64,000 nt of DNA from positions 1-64,000 of the forward strand of contig NZ_CP051007.1 in NCBI RefSeq assembly GCF_014673495.1, read 5' to 3'. Positions 48,372 to 59,300 of the stretch are shown piece after piece. Under the pieces are notes generated by a model. The model was not told the origin of the DNA. It saw nothing but the letters and a program-made list of their open reading frames with translations, and ran no database searches. The position numbers and the translations under genes are program-made. Numbering within the stretch: the stretch's first letter is position 1; every line of letters starts with the position of its first letter. The DNA comes from Streptomyces griseofuscus. GTDB taxonomy: Bacteria; Actinomycetota; Actinomycetes; Streptomycetales; Streptomycetaceae.

Positions 48372-50813
48372 CTACCGGCCGGGCCGGTCGGTCTGCGCGG
48401 TCGCGGTCAGCCGGATCCGGTCCGAGGAGGAGCCGACGAGGACGCGGCGCTCGCCGCCCGCGAGTTTCCAGGCGCCGCCCGAGGTGTCCCAGTACTGGAG
48501 GGCGCGTTCAGCCACGTGGATGCGCACGCGCCGGGACTCGCCGGGGTCCAGTGCCACCTTCCGGTAGCCGGCCAGGGCCTTGTCGGCCTGGTCGAGCGCG
48601 AGGCGCGGGCTGGGCCCGAGGTAGACCTGCACGACGTCGCTGCCCGGCCTGTCGCCGGTGTTGCGCACGGTCACGTCGACGTCGAGTCCGTCCGCCGTGC
48701 GGGTGACGGACTCGTCCTCGTACGCGAAGGACGTGTAGGACAGGCCGAAGCCGAACGGGAAGAGAGGCTTGACGCCCTCGTGGTCGTACCAGCGGTATCC
48801 GCTGTAGATGCCTTCGGAGTAGTGCACGACGCCGTCCACGCCGGGATAGCGTGCGGGGTCGCCGGCGACGGGGGTGGCCTGGTCGGAGGCGGGGAAGGTC
48901 TGGCTGAGCCGGCCGCCCGGTTCGGCGTCGCCGAACAGCAGGTCGGCGGTGGCCTCCGCGCCGGCCTGGCCGGGGTACCACATGTCGAGCACGGCACGGG
49001 TCTTGTCGAGCCAGGGCATGGTGACGGACGAGCCGGTGTTCAGGACGACGACCGTACGGGGGTTGGCGGCCGTGACGGCCTTGATCAGCTCGTCCTGGTA
49101 GCCGGGCAGGGACAGGGAGGTGCGGTCGCTGCCCTCGGCGCCGTCGTCGTAGGCGAAGACCACCGCGGTGGTGGCCTTGCGGGCGGTCTCCACTGCCTGG
49201 TCGATCGCCTCCTGTGCCCTGGCCGGGGTCACCCAGCTCAGGTCCAGCCTCATCGGCTGGTCGACGAGCGCCCCGCCGCTGATCTTGACGGTGTGCGTGC
49301 CGGCGCTCAGCCGCAGCGGGACGCTGGTGAGCTTGCCGAACACCTCGCCGAAGCTGACGGGGTCGCCGCCGTCGATCTGGAGGGAGCCGTTGCCGCCGGT
49401 CACGCGGGCCGCGATGCGGTAGAGGCCCGCCTTGTCCACGGTCAGCCTGCCGTCGTAGACGACGCCGCTGCGGGCCGGTTGCAGGACCGTGCCGCCGGAG
49501 AACGGCGGTTCGAAGGCGGCGGCCGGGATCGGCTCGCCCTCGACGTCCTCGCCCTCGGCGTAGGAGACCTGCGCGCCCCGGCCCAGCTTCGCGGTGATGG
49601 CGTCCAGTGGGGCGGTGGCCGTGTCGGGGACGATGTAGGAGCTGCCGAGGCCCGTCACCTTGGGGGTCTTGGCCGTCGGTCCGATCACCGCGAGGTGGTC
49701 CGTGGCGGCGGCGTCCAGCGGCAGCATGCGGTCCTGGTTGCGCAGCAGCACCGCGCCGGACTCGGCGACCTGCCTGGCCACGCGGGTGCCGCCCGCGAGG
49801 TCGCGCTGGGGCCGCGGCGGCTTGTTCTCGGCCAGCAGGCCGAAGCGGTCCATCTGGCCGAGGATGCGGCGCACCGACCGGTCGAGGACCAACACGGGGA
49901 TGGTTCCGTCCGTGATGGCCTTCTTCAGGGTGTCGCCGAAGTACTTGCCGCCGGGGACCTGCCCGCCGGGCGGGATGGCGGTGGTCGAGTCGATGCCGAG
50001 TTCCTGGTCGAGTCCCTTGGTGATGGCGTCGGTGCTGTGCGTGGCCAGCCAGTCGGAGGTGACGAAGCCCTGGAAGTGCAGCTGCTCGCGGAGGATGCCG
50101 GTCAGCAACGTGTCGCTGCCGCAGGCGGGTTCGCCGTCGACGCGGGGGTAGGCGCACATCACCGCGGCGGCCCCGGCGCCGACGGCGGCCTCGAAGCCGG
50201 GGAGTTCCGTCTCGTGCAGCGTGCGGTCGTCCACCTCGACGTCCACGCCCATGCGGTTGTTCTCCTGGGTGTTGGCGGCGTAGTGCTTGACCGTCGCCAT
50301 CAGGCCCTGGCTCTGGATGCCGGTGACCTCGGCGGCCGCCGTGCGCCCGGTGAGGAGCGGGTCCTCGCTGAACGTCTCGAAGTTCCGCCCGGCCTGCGGC
50401 ACCCGGATGTCGTTGACCATCGGGGCGAACAGGACGTCCATGCCGAACGCGCGGCCCTCGCGGCCCAGTACCTGCCCGTACTTCTCGGCGAGGCCGTCGT
50501 CGAAGGACGAGGCGAGGCTGACGGGCGCGGGCATCGCCAGCGACGGGCGGTGGATCGTGACGCCCGCGGGCCCGTCACTGGCGCGCACCTCCGGGATGTC
50601 CAGGCGGGGTACGCCCGGCAGGTAGACGAGGGCCGTGGGGTCCGTCGTGGAGTAGTCCCAGTGCACGAACGAGAGCTTCTCGTCCAGCGTCATCTGGTCG
50701 ACGAGACGATCGACGCGGCTTTCCCCGGTACCGGAGGACGCCGGTGCGGAACCCAGATTGAGCAGCGCCAGCACCGTCAGAAATACGGAGGGCACCCATA
50801 TTCGTCGTTTCAT
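48372..50813 (-). CDS. Secreted GH3 beta-glucosidase (OleR/DesR-like macrolide reactivation)
   Basis: 813 residues from ATG 50813; an in-frame extension to 50915 lacks the signal peptide position and a ribosome site. A Sec signal peptide (MKRR plus hydrophobic core, cleavage near residue 26) is followed by a GH3 domain with the nucleophile in FVTSDW (about Asp253) and KHYAANTQENNR, then the second GH3 domain with an inserted PA14-like segment (about 440-530, GLYRIAARV), and a fibronectin-like C terminus. Relatives in oleandomycin and pikromycin clusters remove a protecting glucose from the exported macrolide outside the cell. The matching inactivating glucosyltransferase is not seen in this window. 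Confidence 0.88.
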   Translation of the reverse strand: MKRRIWVPSVFLTVLALLNLGSAPASSGTGESRVDRLVDQMTLDEKLSFVHWDYSTTDPTALVYLPGVPRLDIPEVRASDGPAGVTIHRPSLAMPAPVSLASSFDDGLAEKYGQVLGREGRAFGMDVLFAPMVNDIRVPQAGRNFETFSEDPLLTGRTAAAEVTGIQSQGLMATVKHYAANTQENNRMGVDVEVDDRTLHETELPGFEAAVGAGAAAVMCAYPRVDGEPACGSDTLLTGILREQLHFQGFVTSDWLATHSTDAITKGLDQELGIDSTTAIPPGGQVPGGKYFGDTLKKAITDGTIPVLVLDRSVRRILGQMDRFGLLAENKPPRPQRDLAGGTRVARQVAESGAVLLRNQDRMLPLDAAATDHLAVIGPTAKTPKVTGLGSSYIVPDTATAPLDAITAKLGRGAQVSYAEGEDVEGEPIPAAAFEPPFSGGTVLQPARSGVVYDGRLTVDKAGLYRIAARVTGGNGSLQIDGGDPVSFGEVFGKLTSVPLRLSAGTHTVKISGGALVDQPMRLDLSWVTPARAQEAIDQAVETARKATTAVVFAYDDGAEGSDRTSLSLPGYQDELIKAVTAANPRTVVVLNTGSSVTMPWLDKTRAVLDMWYPGQAGAEATADLLFGDAEPGGRLSQTFPASDQATPVAGDPARYPGVDGVVHYSEGIYSGYRWYDHEGVKPLFPFGFGLSYTSFAYEDESVTRTADGLDVDVTVRNTGDRPGSDVVQVYLGPSPRLALDQADKALAGYRKVALDPGESRRVRIHVAERALQYWDTSGGAWKLAGGERRVLVGSSSDRIRLTATAQTDRPGR

Positions 50814-50885
50814 TTCTCTCTTCCCGGCAGGTGGTGTCTCCGTAGCCAAGAATTCCGGCGCACAGACGCCTCGGTATCCGCAGCG

Positions 50886-50958
50886 ACCGTAGCAAGGCCG
50901 CCAGTTGCCCCTCAAGGCTTCTCGATCCGAACTCGACCCCGTTGCGAGGCAGTTGCGA
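50886..50958 (-). promoter_or_regulatory. Promoter of the glucosidase gene with four 11-bp-spaced SARP-type heptamers
   Basis: Read leftward, TCGCAAC, TCGCAAC, TCGAGTT and TCGAGAA start at 50958, 50947, 50936 and 50925, exactly 11 bp apart. Just below them TTGAGG (50915-50910) and TACGGT (50891-50886) make a good -35/-10 pair with an 18-bp spacer, giving a leader of about 65 nt to the ATG at 50813. The spacing is that of SARP operators, though these heptamers end farther from the -10 than the usual 8 bp. Confidence 0.55.
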
Positions 50959-50978
50959 GGAACCCAGGAAATTCCTGC

Positions 50979-52256
50979 TCAGGGGCGGGGCAGGCGCCGT
51001 TCGGCGGTCATCTTCTCCAGAACCGCGACGACTTCGGTAGGCGCCGGCTCGGACAGAATCTCGTCCCTTACTTTCGCCGCGCCCTCGCGGAATTCCGCCT
51101 CTTCCAGAACACGGACGACGCTTTCCCGGAACCGGTCGGCCGTCAGTTCCGCGAGCGGCACCGCGAGGCCCATGCCGCTGTCCACCGTCCCGCGGGCCCG
51201 CAGGTCGGTGTCCCAGCCGACGGGCATCATGACCTGCGGCACGCCGTGGATCGCCGCGGTGTGCCAGGTGCCCGGCCCGCCGTGGTGGACGACCGCGTCG
51301 CAGGTGGGCAGCAGGGCGTGCATGGGGACGAAGTCGACCGCGCGGACGTTGTCCGGGACGTGCGCCACCGATTCGAGCTGGTGGGCGTCGAGCGTGGCGA
51401 CGAACTCGGCGTCGATGCCGGCGACGGCGTCCAGGATCTGGTCGGTGGTGATGACCTCCACCCCGCTGTCGCGTCCCGAGACGCCCAGGGTGAGGGCCAC
51501 CCGGCGCCGGGCGGGCGGCTCGTGCAGCCACTCCGGTACGACGGAGGGGCCGTTGTAGTCGACGTAGCGCATCCCCACGGTCGGCAGGCCCAGGTCCAGG
51601 CGCATGCTCGCCGGCACCGGGTCGATGGTCCACTGGCCGGTGGCCAGCTCCTCGTCGAAGCCCCGACCGGTCGCCACCCCGTGGCGGTCCAGGTGCCATT
51701 CGACCCACTCCGCGAAGGGGTCCTCCCGGTGCTCCGGCTCCTGCCGGTCCCGCAGGTCCAGGAAGGCCCGGCGGGACTTGGTGACGACGTCCGGGCCCCA
51801 CAGCAGCCGGGCGTGGGCCGCTCCGGTCACCCTGGCCGCGATCGGGGCGGCGAAGGTCAGCGGCTCCCAGATCAGCAGGTCTGGCTGCCAGGAACGGCAG
51901 AAGTCGACCATCCCGTCGATCAGCGAGTCAGGGGTCATCAGCCCGTAGAGGTTGGGGGTGAGGGCGGTCTGCATGCCCAGCACGTGGTTCCAGCCCGCGT
52001 TCTGGAGTCCCGCGTCGGTGAAGTCCAGCGACCGCACGTACTTGATCATGTCCTCGCCGACGGCGCTCATGTGCCCGACGAGGTCGACGTCCTCGCCCAC
52101 GGGCACCGCGGTCAGACCGGCGGCGGTGGTGATGTCCGTCAGCCCCGGTGAGCCGACGACCCGCACCTCGTGGCCGGCCGCGCGGCAGGCCCAGGCGAGC
52201 GGGACGAGCGGGTAGAAGTGGGTCTTGCTCGTCATGGCGGAGAAGACGATGCGCAT
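50979..52256 (-). CDS. Macrolide glycosyltransferase (EryBV/EryCIII/DesVII type)
   Basis: 425 residues from ATG 52256 (AGGA eight to nine bases upstream). It is a GT-B enzyme of family 1: the N-terminal MRIVFSAMTSKTHFYPLVPL and the C-terminal nucleotide-sugar loop VHHGGPGTWHTAA, then GWDTDLRA, are hallmarks of macrolide glycosyltransferases. The gene just upstream encodes a haem-less P450-like helper, so this enzyme belongs to the subgroup that needs such a partner (EryCIII with EryCII, DesVII with DesVIII). It attaches one of the two lankamycin sugars. Which one cannot be told, since the second glycosyltransferase lies outside the window. Confidence 0.9.
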   Translation of the reverse strand: MRIVFSAMTSKTHFYPLVPLAWACRAAGHEVRVVGSPGLTDITTAAGLTAVPVGEDVDLVGHMSAVGEDMIKYVRSLDFTDAGLQNAGWNHVLGMQTALTPNLYGLMTPDSLIDGMVDFCRSWQPDLLIWEPLTFAAPIAARVTGAAHARLLWGPDVVTKSRRAFLDLRDRQEPEHREDPFAEWVEWHLDRHGVATGRGFDEELATGQWTIDPVPASMRLDLGLPTVGMRYVDYNGPSVVPEWLHEPPARRRVALTLGVSGRDSGVEVITTDQILDAVAGIDAEFVATLDAHQLESVAHVPDNVRAVDFVPMHALLPTCDAVVHHGGPGTWHTAAIHGVPQVMMPVGWDTDLRARGTVDSGMGLAVPLAELTADRFRESVVRVLEEAEFREGAAKVRDEILSEPAPTEVVAVLEKMTAERRLPRP

Positions 52257-52267
52257 CTGGACAGTCC

Positions 52268-53353
52268 TTAGATCTCGACCGGGCACCGGCTGATGCCCCG
52301 CACGACGGGCGAACGGCGGCGGTGGACCACGGGGCCCGTCCGCGTCATGCCGGGCAGCGTCCCGGCGAGGGCGCGCAGGGCCGCGGCGGCGTGCCGGGCG
52401 GCGAACTCGTCCAGGCCGTCCCGGCAGCCGAGGCCCGACGTCAGGGGCGGCGGCGCGGCCGCGCGGTCCACGTCGAACCGGTCGGGCCCGGCGAACACCT
52501 CCGGGTCACGGTTGGCCGCCGCGACGGCCACCACCACCTCGTCGCCCGCCGCGATCGCGGTGCCCTGGATGATCTGTGCGGCGGTGGCGCGGCGGCTTTC
52601 GAGGTGGGCCGGGGGCGCGGTGCGCAGGGTCTCGGCCGCGATGCGGTCCGCCAGGTCCGGGTCGTCGGCCAGCCGGCCGGCCAGCCCCGGAGTGCGCAGC
52701 GTGGCGAGCACGGCGTTGCACACCGTGTTGGCCGCCATCGCGCAGCCGGCCGCCGCCGGCGGGCCCGCGGCCCCCGCCTGTTCGCGCAGCGCCCGGAGCG
52801 CGGCCACCGTCTGTTCGGTCACGGCCAGCGTCTGCGGGGTCAGCCGGGCGTCCGGTGCCGTGGCGGCCGAGCGCAGCAGGGCGGCGATGCCTTCCGCGTC
52901 CGCGCCGTCCGCGCCGAGGCGCGCGGCCTCGGCACGGACCGGGACCTCGCGGGCGAAGTCCCGCATCAGGTCGAAGCGCGTGCCGGTGCCCGGCAGCGCC
53001 GCGCGGTAGTGCGGGACCAGCTCCTCCACGGCGGGCGGCGGCGGGCCGGCGGCCGTGCGCAGGTCCAGGAACGGCCGGGCCCAGTCCGGGGCCGTCTCCC
53101 CCGCGGCCCGGCTGAACTCCGGGCCGTCGAGTATCCGGGCGGCGGCGTCATAGCGGGTCACGACGAAGGCCCCGCAGCGGCTGCGGAAGATCCCCGCGCC
53201 GGCCGTGCGGATCCGCTCGTACCAGTGGCCCGGTTCGTCGTCCTGCCCGCACAGGAGCATCGCGTACGGGTCGCCGTTCACGCCGAAGGCCCAGTACCAG
53301 CCGCGGGCCATCTGGAGCCGGCTGCCGAGCCGGCGTCGGTCGGTGGTGGTCAT
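52268..53353 (-). CDS. P450-like glycosyltransferase auxiliary protein (EryCII/DesVIII type)
   Basis: 361 residues, overlapping the PKS stop codon (ATGA) and ending 11 bp before the glycosyltransferase. It has a P450 scaffold, for example AAANRDPEVFAGPDRFDVDR near the C terminus. The haem-binding loop reads LTSGLGCRDG, where the cysteine is one position off the FxxGxxxCxG ligand, and the I-helix has no AGxET. It therefore should not bind haem as a P450 does. Relatives activate and stabilise their partner glycosyltransferase, which here is the adjacent gene. Confidence 0.85.
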   Translation of the reverse strand: MTTTDRRRLGSRLQMARGWYWAFGVNGDPYAMLLCGQDDEPGHWYERIRTAGAGIFRSRCGAFVVTRYDAAARILDGPEFSRAAGETAPDWARPFLDLRTAAGPPPPAVEELVPHYRAALPGTGTRFDLMRDFAREVPVRAEAARLGADGADAEGIAALLRSAATAPDARLTPQTLAVTEQTVAALRALREQAGAAGPPAAAGCAMAANTVCNAVLATLRTPGLAGRLADDPDLADRIAAETLRTAPPAHLESRRATAAQIIQGTAIAAGDEVVVAVAAANRDPEVFAGPDRFDVDRAAAPPPLTSGLGCRDGLDEFAARHAAAALRALAGTLPGMTRTGPVVHRRRSPVVRGISRCPVEI

Positions 53354-56300
53354 GCCTCGTTCCCTGTCCATGTGCGGATGCGTTCGGCGACTGCGCCGGC
53401 GTGCTCCTGCACCATCGAGAAGTGGTTGCCGGGCACGTCCACGCACGTGTGCGGGAACGGCCAGGTGGACTGCCAGGACGTGCCGTCCGGCCACTCTCCG
53501 AGCGGCTCGCAGGCCCGTACCAGCAGGGTCGGGACGGCGAGTTCCCGTGGTTGCCAGGTGCTGGTGAAGCGGTGGTACGCGCCCAGGGCGGTGAGCCGGG
53601 TGTCGTCCACCCGCACCCCCTCGCGGCCGAACATGGTGTCGGTCAGTTCGGCGAGCCAGCCCTGCACCGCCTGCTGCCGTCCCGGCGGATAGACGTCGAT
53701 CAGGACGATGCCGTGCGGCGGACGGCCGCGGTCGGCGAGTTCGGCACCCAGGGCGTGCGCCATCAGGGCGCCCGCCGAGTGGCCGACGAGCACGAACGGC
53801 CCGTCCGCGGACTTCAGGACGGCGTCCGCCTGGACGCCGAGGACCGCCGCCAGCGACGCGGGAAGCTGCTCGCCCGGCTCGTAGCCCGGCTGCGGAAGCG
53901 CGGACACCGGCATGCTGCCCTCGAAGGCGGCGGCCAGCCGGAGGAACTCGTGCGGGCCCGCCACCGGCGCCGTACCGGCGACGCAGATCAGCCGGATCTC
54001 CCCCGGACCGGAGGCCAGTTCCACGAGGTCGACGGATGCGGCCAGGTCCTCGGGGCCCGTGAAGTGGTCCCGGTGGCCCGCCAGTTCGCCGAGCAGCTCC
54101 AGGTAGGAGTCGAAGCGTCCCTGCTGGACGGATCGCTCGTAGAGGCCGCGCAGCATGCCGCCGCCGTCGGCCGCGGGGTGCGGCGTTTCCGAGGTGAGCA
54201 GGGGCCGCAGGTAGGCGGCGACATCGGTGACGCTGGGGTGGTCGAACACCAGGGTGGTGGCCAGCGGCAGGCCGGTGGCGTCCTGCAGCCTGTTGCGCAC
54301 CCCCATCGCCGACAGCGAGTCGAAGCCCAGCTGGGCGAAGGGCTGGTGCAGTCCCACCGCGTCCGGGTCCCGGTGGCCGAGGACGGCGGCCACCTGTGCG
54401 CGGATCCATGTGGCGAGCATGGCCTCGGCCTCGTCCGCGGGCAGGCCGGACAGCCGTTCCGGCCAGGTGGAGCGGCGGCCGGGCCCGTCGTGGGCGGGTT
54501 CGGCGGGTGCCTGCCGGGCGGCGTCGGGCAGGTCCTCGATGAGCGGGCGCGGCCGGGCGGCGGTGAAGCCGACGGCGAACCGGTTCCAGTCGATGTCGGC
54601 GATCGAGACGCAGACGTCCCGCTGGTCCAGGGCCTGTTGCAGGGCCCGCACCGCCTTGTCGGGGGCCATCGGGCGCATCCCGCGGCGGATCAGACCGGGC
54701 AGGTCGGCGTCGGCCATGCCGCCGTCGGCCCAGGCTCCCCAGGCGATGCTGGTCGCGGGCTTGCCCGCGGCCCGGCGCCGGTGCGCCAGCGCGTCGAGGT
54801 AGGCGTTGCCCGCGGCGTAGGCGCCGAGCAGGCCGCTGCCGTAGAGCCCCGCGCCGGAGGAGAAGAGGACGAACGTCTCGGCGTCCGGGCAGAGTTCGTC
54901 CAGCAGCCGGGCGCCGACCGTCTTGACCCGCGTCACCCGCGCCAGTTCGTCCGGGTCGAGGTCGGTCAGGGCGCGTCCGTCGGGGACACCGGCGAGGTGC
55001 ATCACGGTACGGACCGGCTCTCCCTGGCGCCGCAGCCCGTCGATCAGTTCCGTCAGCCGGGCGCGGTCGGTGACGTCGCAGGCCGCGAAGGTCACGCGGG
55101 CGCCCAGGGCGGTCAGTTCCGCGGCCAGTTCCGCGTGCTGCGGCGCCGGTCCGCCCGACCGGCCGACCAGCACCAGGTGGTCCGCCCCGGCGCGGGCGAG
55201 GTGGCGGGCGACATGACCGCCGAGGGCGCCGGTGCCGCCGGTGACCAGGGCCGTGCCGGCCGGTTGCCAGGGAGCCGCGACGGGCTCCAGCGGGGCCCTG
55301 ACGAGCCGTCGGACGAAGCAGCCGCCCTCGCGCAGCGCGAGCTGGTCCTCGTCCCCCGCCTGCTGGAGGCAGGCGGTGAACCACCGCAGGACGGACGGGG
55401 TGAGTTCGCCGGGCAGGTCGAGCAGGCCGCCCCAGCGTCCGGGGGCCTCCAGGCCCATCACCCGCCCGATGCCCCAGACCATGGCCTGCGCCGGGTCGGC
55501 CGTGTCGTCCGCCGCGTCCTGTCCGACGGCCACGGCCCCGCGGGTCACCAGCCACAGGGGCGCCTCGACGCCCGCGTCGCCGAGTGCCTGGTGCAGGGTG
55601 AGGGCGGCGGTGGCGGCCCGCAGCTCGTCGTCCGGGCCGGACGGGTCGTTCGGGCCGGACGGGTCGGACGGGTCGGCTGCCAGGGCCAGCAGCGAGACGA
55701 CCGCGGTGACGCCGCCGGGGGCCGCCTCCCGCAGCGTCCTCGCCAGCTCCTCGCGTCCGGTCGCCACGGCGTCGGCCGTGACCCGCAGCACCGTGCCGCC
55801 GGCGTCCTCCACGGCACCGGCCAGGGTGTCCTCCTGCGGACCGGTGCCGGTGCCGACCACCAGGTACGTGCCGCTCAGCGGGTCCGTGGCCGGGGACAGG
55901 GGGCGCCATTCGATGCGGCAGCGCCAGTCGCCCACCCGGTCGGGGATCTCGGGCGCCAGCCAGTACCGCTCGTGTTCGAAGGGGTAGTTGGGCAGCCGGG
56001 CGGGCGCGCCGTCGGGGAAGACGGCCCGCCAGTCGACGGACACGCCGCCCGCGTGTGCGCGGGCGAGTTCGCGGACGAAGTGCCGCTCGCCCTCGTCCCG
56101 GTGCAGGCTGCCGAGGACGAGCACCTCGCTGCCGTGGCGCTCGGCGGTCTCCTGGACGCTGGTGGTGAGCACGGGGTGCGGGCTGACCTCGACGAAGGTG
56201 TCGTAGCCGTCCTCGACGGCGGCGCGGACGGCCGCCTCGAAGCGGACCGGGGAGCGCAGGTTGTCGTACCAGTACGCGGCGTCCATCGTGCCGGTGTCGC

Positions 56301-59300
56301 AGCGTTCGCCGCGCAGCGTGGAGTACAGGGGCGTCCCGGTCGGGCGCGGGGTCACGCCCGTCAGGTCGGTGCGGACGCGCCGGCGGAGCCGCTCCATGTG
56401 GGGCGAGTGCGAGGCGTAGCCGACGGGGATGCGGCGGGCCCGGATCCCGTCGGCGGCGCAGCGCTCCTCGAACGCGGTCAGCGCCTCGGGGTCGCCGGCC
56501 ACCACCACGGACGCCGGGGAGTTGACGGCGGCGACGCTCACGCGCTCCGGCCACTCGGCGATCAGTTCCCGCGCCCGGTCCTCGGGCAGCGCGACGGAGG
56601 TCATGGCGCCGGGGCCGGCGAGTTCGGCCAGGGCCTGGGCCCGCAGTGCCACCACCCGCGCCGCGTCCGGCAAGGACAGCGCCCCCGCCACACACGCCGC
56701 CGCGATCTCGCCCTGCGAATGCCCCACCACCGCATCCGGCTCCACGCCGCACGCCCGCCACAACCGCGCCAGCGACACCATCACCGCGAACAGCACCGGC
56801 TGCACCACCTCCACCCGGTCCAGCCCCGGAGCCCCCTCCACACCCCGCACCACATCCACCACCGAGAAACCCGCCACCTCCGCCAGCGCCGCATCACACT
56901 CCGCCAACGCCTGTGCGAACACCGGCACATCGAGCAGCCCGCGGCCCATCCCCACCCACTGCGACCCCTGACCGGGAAACACCCACACCACACGACGACC
57001 CCCACCACCCACACCCGTGACCAGACCGGGAGCCGGCAACCCCTCCGCGAGCCGGTGCAGCAGGTCTCGGGCCATGCCGGTGTCCTCGGCGAGGACGACG
57101 GCGCGCTGCTCGTGGTGGGTGCGTCCGGTCGCGAGCGTGCGGCCGACGCGGTCCAGGGTGTCCGGGTCGGGCGCGTCGTCGTCCAGCACCGGGAGCAGCC
57201 GGCGGGACTGGGCGGCCAGCGCGGTCTCCGTACGCGCCGACACCACCAGCGGCACCACACCCGCCGCCTCCAGCACCCCCACCGGCCCGCCCGCAGCACC
57301 GGCCTCCACCGGCAACGACGGCGCCTCCTCCACGATCACATGCGCGTTCGTCCCGCTCACCCCGAACGCCGACACCCCCGCACGCCGCACCCGCCCACCG
57401 GACGGCCACGCACGCGCCTCCCCGAGCACCCGCACCCCACCAGAAGACCAGTCCACATGCGACGACGGCACCCCCGCATGCAACGACCCCGGCAACACAC
57501 CCCGCCCCAGCGCCAGCACCATCTTGATCACACCCACCGCACCCGCCGCCGCCTGCGCATGCCCGATGTTCGACTTCACCGACCCCAGCCACAACGGCCG
57601 ACCCGGATCACGCCCCTGCCCATACGTCGCCAGCAGCGCCTGCGCCTCGATCGGATCACCCAGCGCCGTCCCCGTCCCATGACCCTCCACGACGTCGACG
57701 TCCGCGCCCGAGATCCCGGCGGCCTGCCAGGCGCGCCGGATCACCCGCTGCTGCGCGGGGCCGCTCGGCGCCGCGAGCCCGTTGCTGGCTCCGTCCTGGT
57801 TGACCGCGCTGCCCCGGACCACGGCGAGCACCCGGTGCCCCCGCTGCCGCGCCTGCGAGAGCCGCTCCAGCACCAGCAGGGCCACGCCCTCGGCGAAGCC
57901 GAAGCCGTCGGCGTCGTCGGAGTACGCCTTGCACCGCCCGTCCGCCGCCAGCGCCCCCTGCCGCGAGAACTCCGTGAACACCTCCGGACCCGCCATCACC
58001 GACACCCCACCGGCCACCGCCAGCGAGCACTCCCCGTCCCGCAACGACCGCGCCGCCAGATGCAACGCCACCAACGACGACGAACACGCCGTGTCCACCG
58101 TCAACGCCGGCCCCTCCAGACCCAGTACGTACGCCACCCGGCCGGAGGCGACGGCGGGCGAACCACCGGTGAGGAGATAGCCCTCGCTGCTCTCGGGGGT
58201 CTCGGCCCCGTGGCCGTAGCCCTGGTAGGCGGCGCCGAGGAAGACGCCGGTGTCGCTGCCGCGCAGCGCGCGCGGATCGATGCCGGAGTTCTCCATCGCC
58301 TCCCAGGTGGCCTCCAGCACCTGGCGCTGCTGCGGGTCCATCGCCAGCGCCTCACGCGGGGAGATCCCGAAGAACGCCGCGTCGAAGCCCGCCGCGTCGT
58401 CGAGGAAGGCGCCGTGGCGGGGTCCGCTCGCGCCGTCGGCGGTGGTGGCGCCGAGGAGGTCGAGGTCCCAGCCCCGGTCGGCGGGCATCGGCGCGACGGC
58501 GTCACGGCCGGCGGCGACGAACTCCCACAGGTCCTCCGGGGAACCGATGCCACCGGGCAGCCGGCAGGCCATGCCCACGATCACCACCGGGTCGTCCCCG
58601 CCGTCCCCGCCGGACCCGCCGGACGCCTGTGCGGCGGGTCCGGCGGGCCCCGCCGCGGACTCCGCCCCGTCCGCCGGGATCTCCTCGGAGCCGAACAGCC
58701 GGTCGAGGAGATAGTCGGCGAGCGCGGTGACACTGGGCCGGTCGAAGACCAGGGTGGTCGCCTCGCGCAGGCCGGTCGCCGCGGTGATGCGGTTGCGCAG
58801 CTGCACCGCCGACATCGAGTCGAAGCCGAGTTCCCGGAAGGCGCGGTCCCGGTCGACGGCCCCGGCGTCGGCGTGCCCGAGCACCGCGGCGGCCTCGGCC
58901 CGCACCAGGCGCAGCAGGTGTTCGCGGCGCTCCCCGGCCGGCAGCGGCAGGAGCTTGTCGCGCAGCCGGGAGCGGCCCTCCGGTTCCTCCCGCGGCTCTC
59001 CGGCCGACGGCGCGGCGGGCAGCGTACGGGCGAGTTCGTCGAACAGCGGCCGGTGCCGGACCGCGCCCATGAGGTCGAGGAACGCGCGCCGGTCGAGGTC
59101 GGCCACGGAGACACAGGTTTCGGCGCCCGCCAGGCACGTGCCCAGCTCGGCGAGGGCCTGCTCGGGCGGCAGGGGCCGCATGCCCTGGCGGCGCAGGAAG
59201 TCCTGGCCCGCGTCGCCGGCCATGCCCGGTCCGTCCCACAGCCCCCAGGCGACGGACAGCGCGGGCAGCCCGCGGCGGCGGCGCCGGTGTGCGAAGCCGT

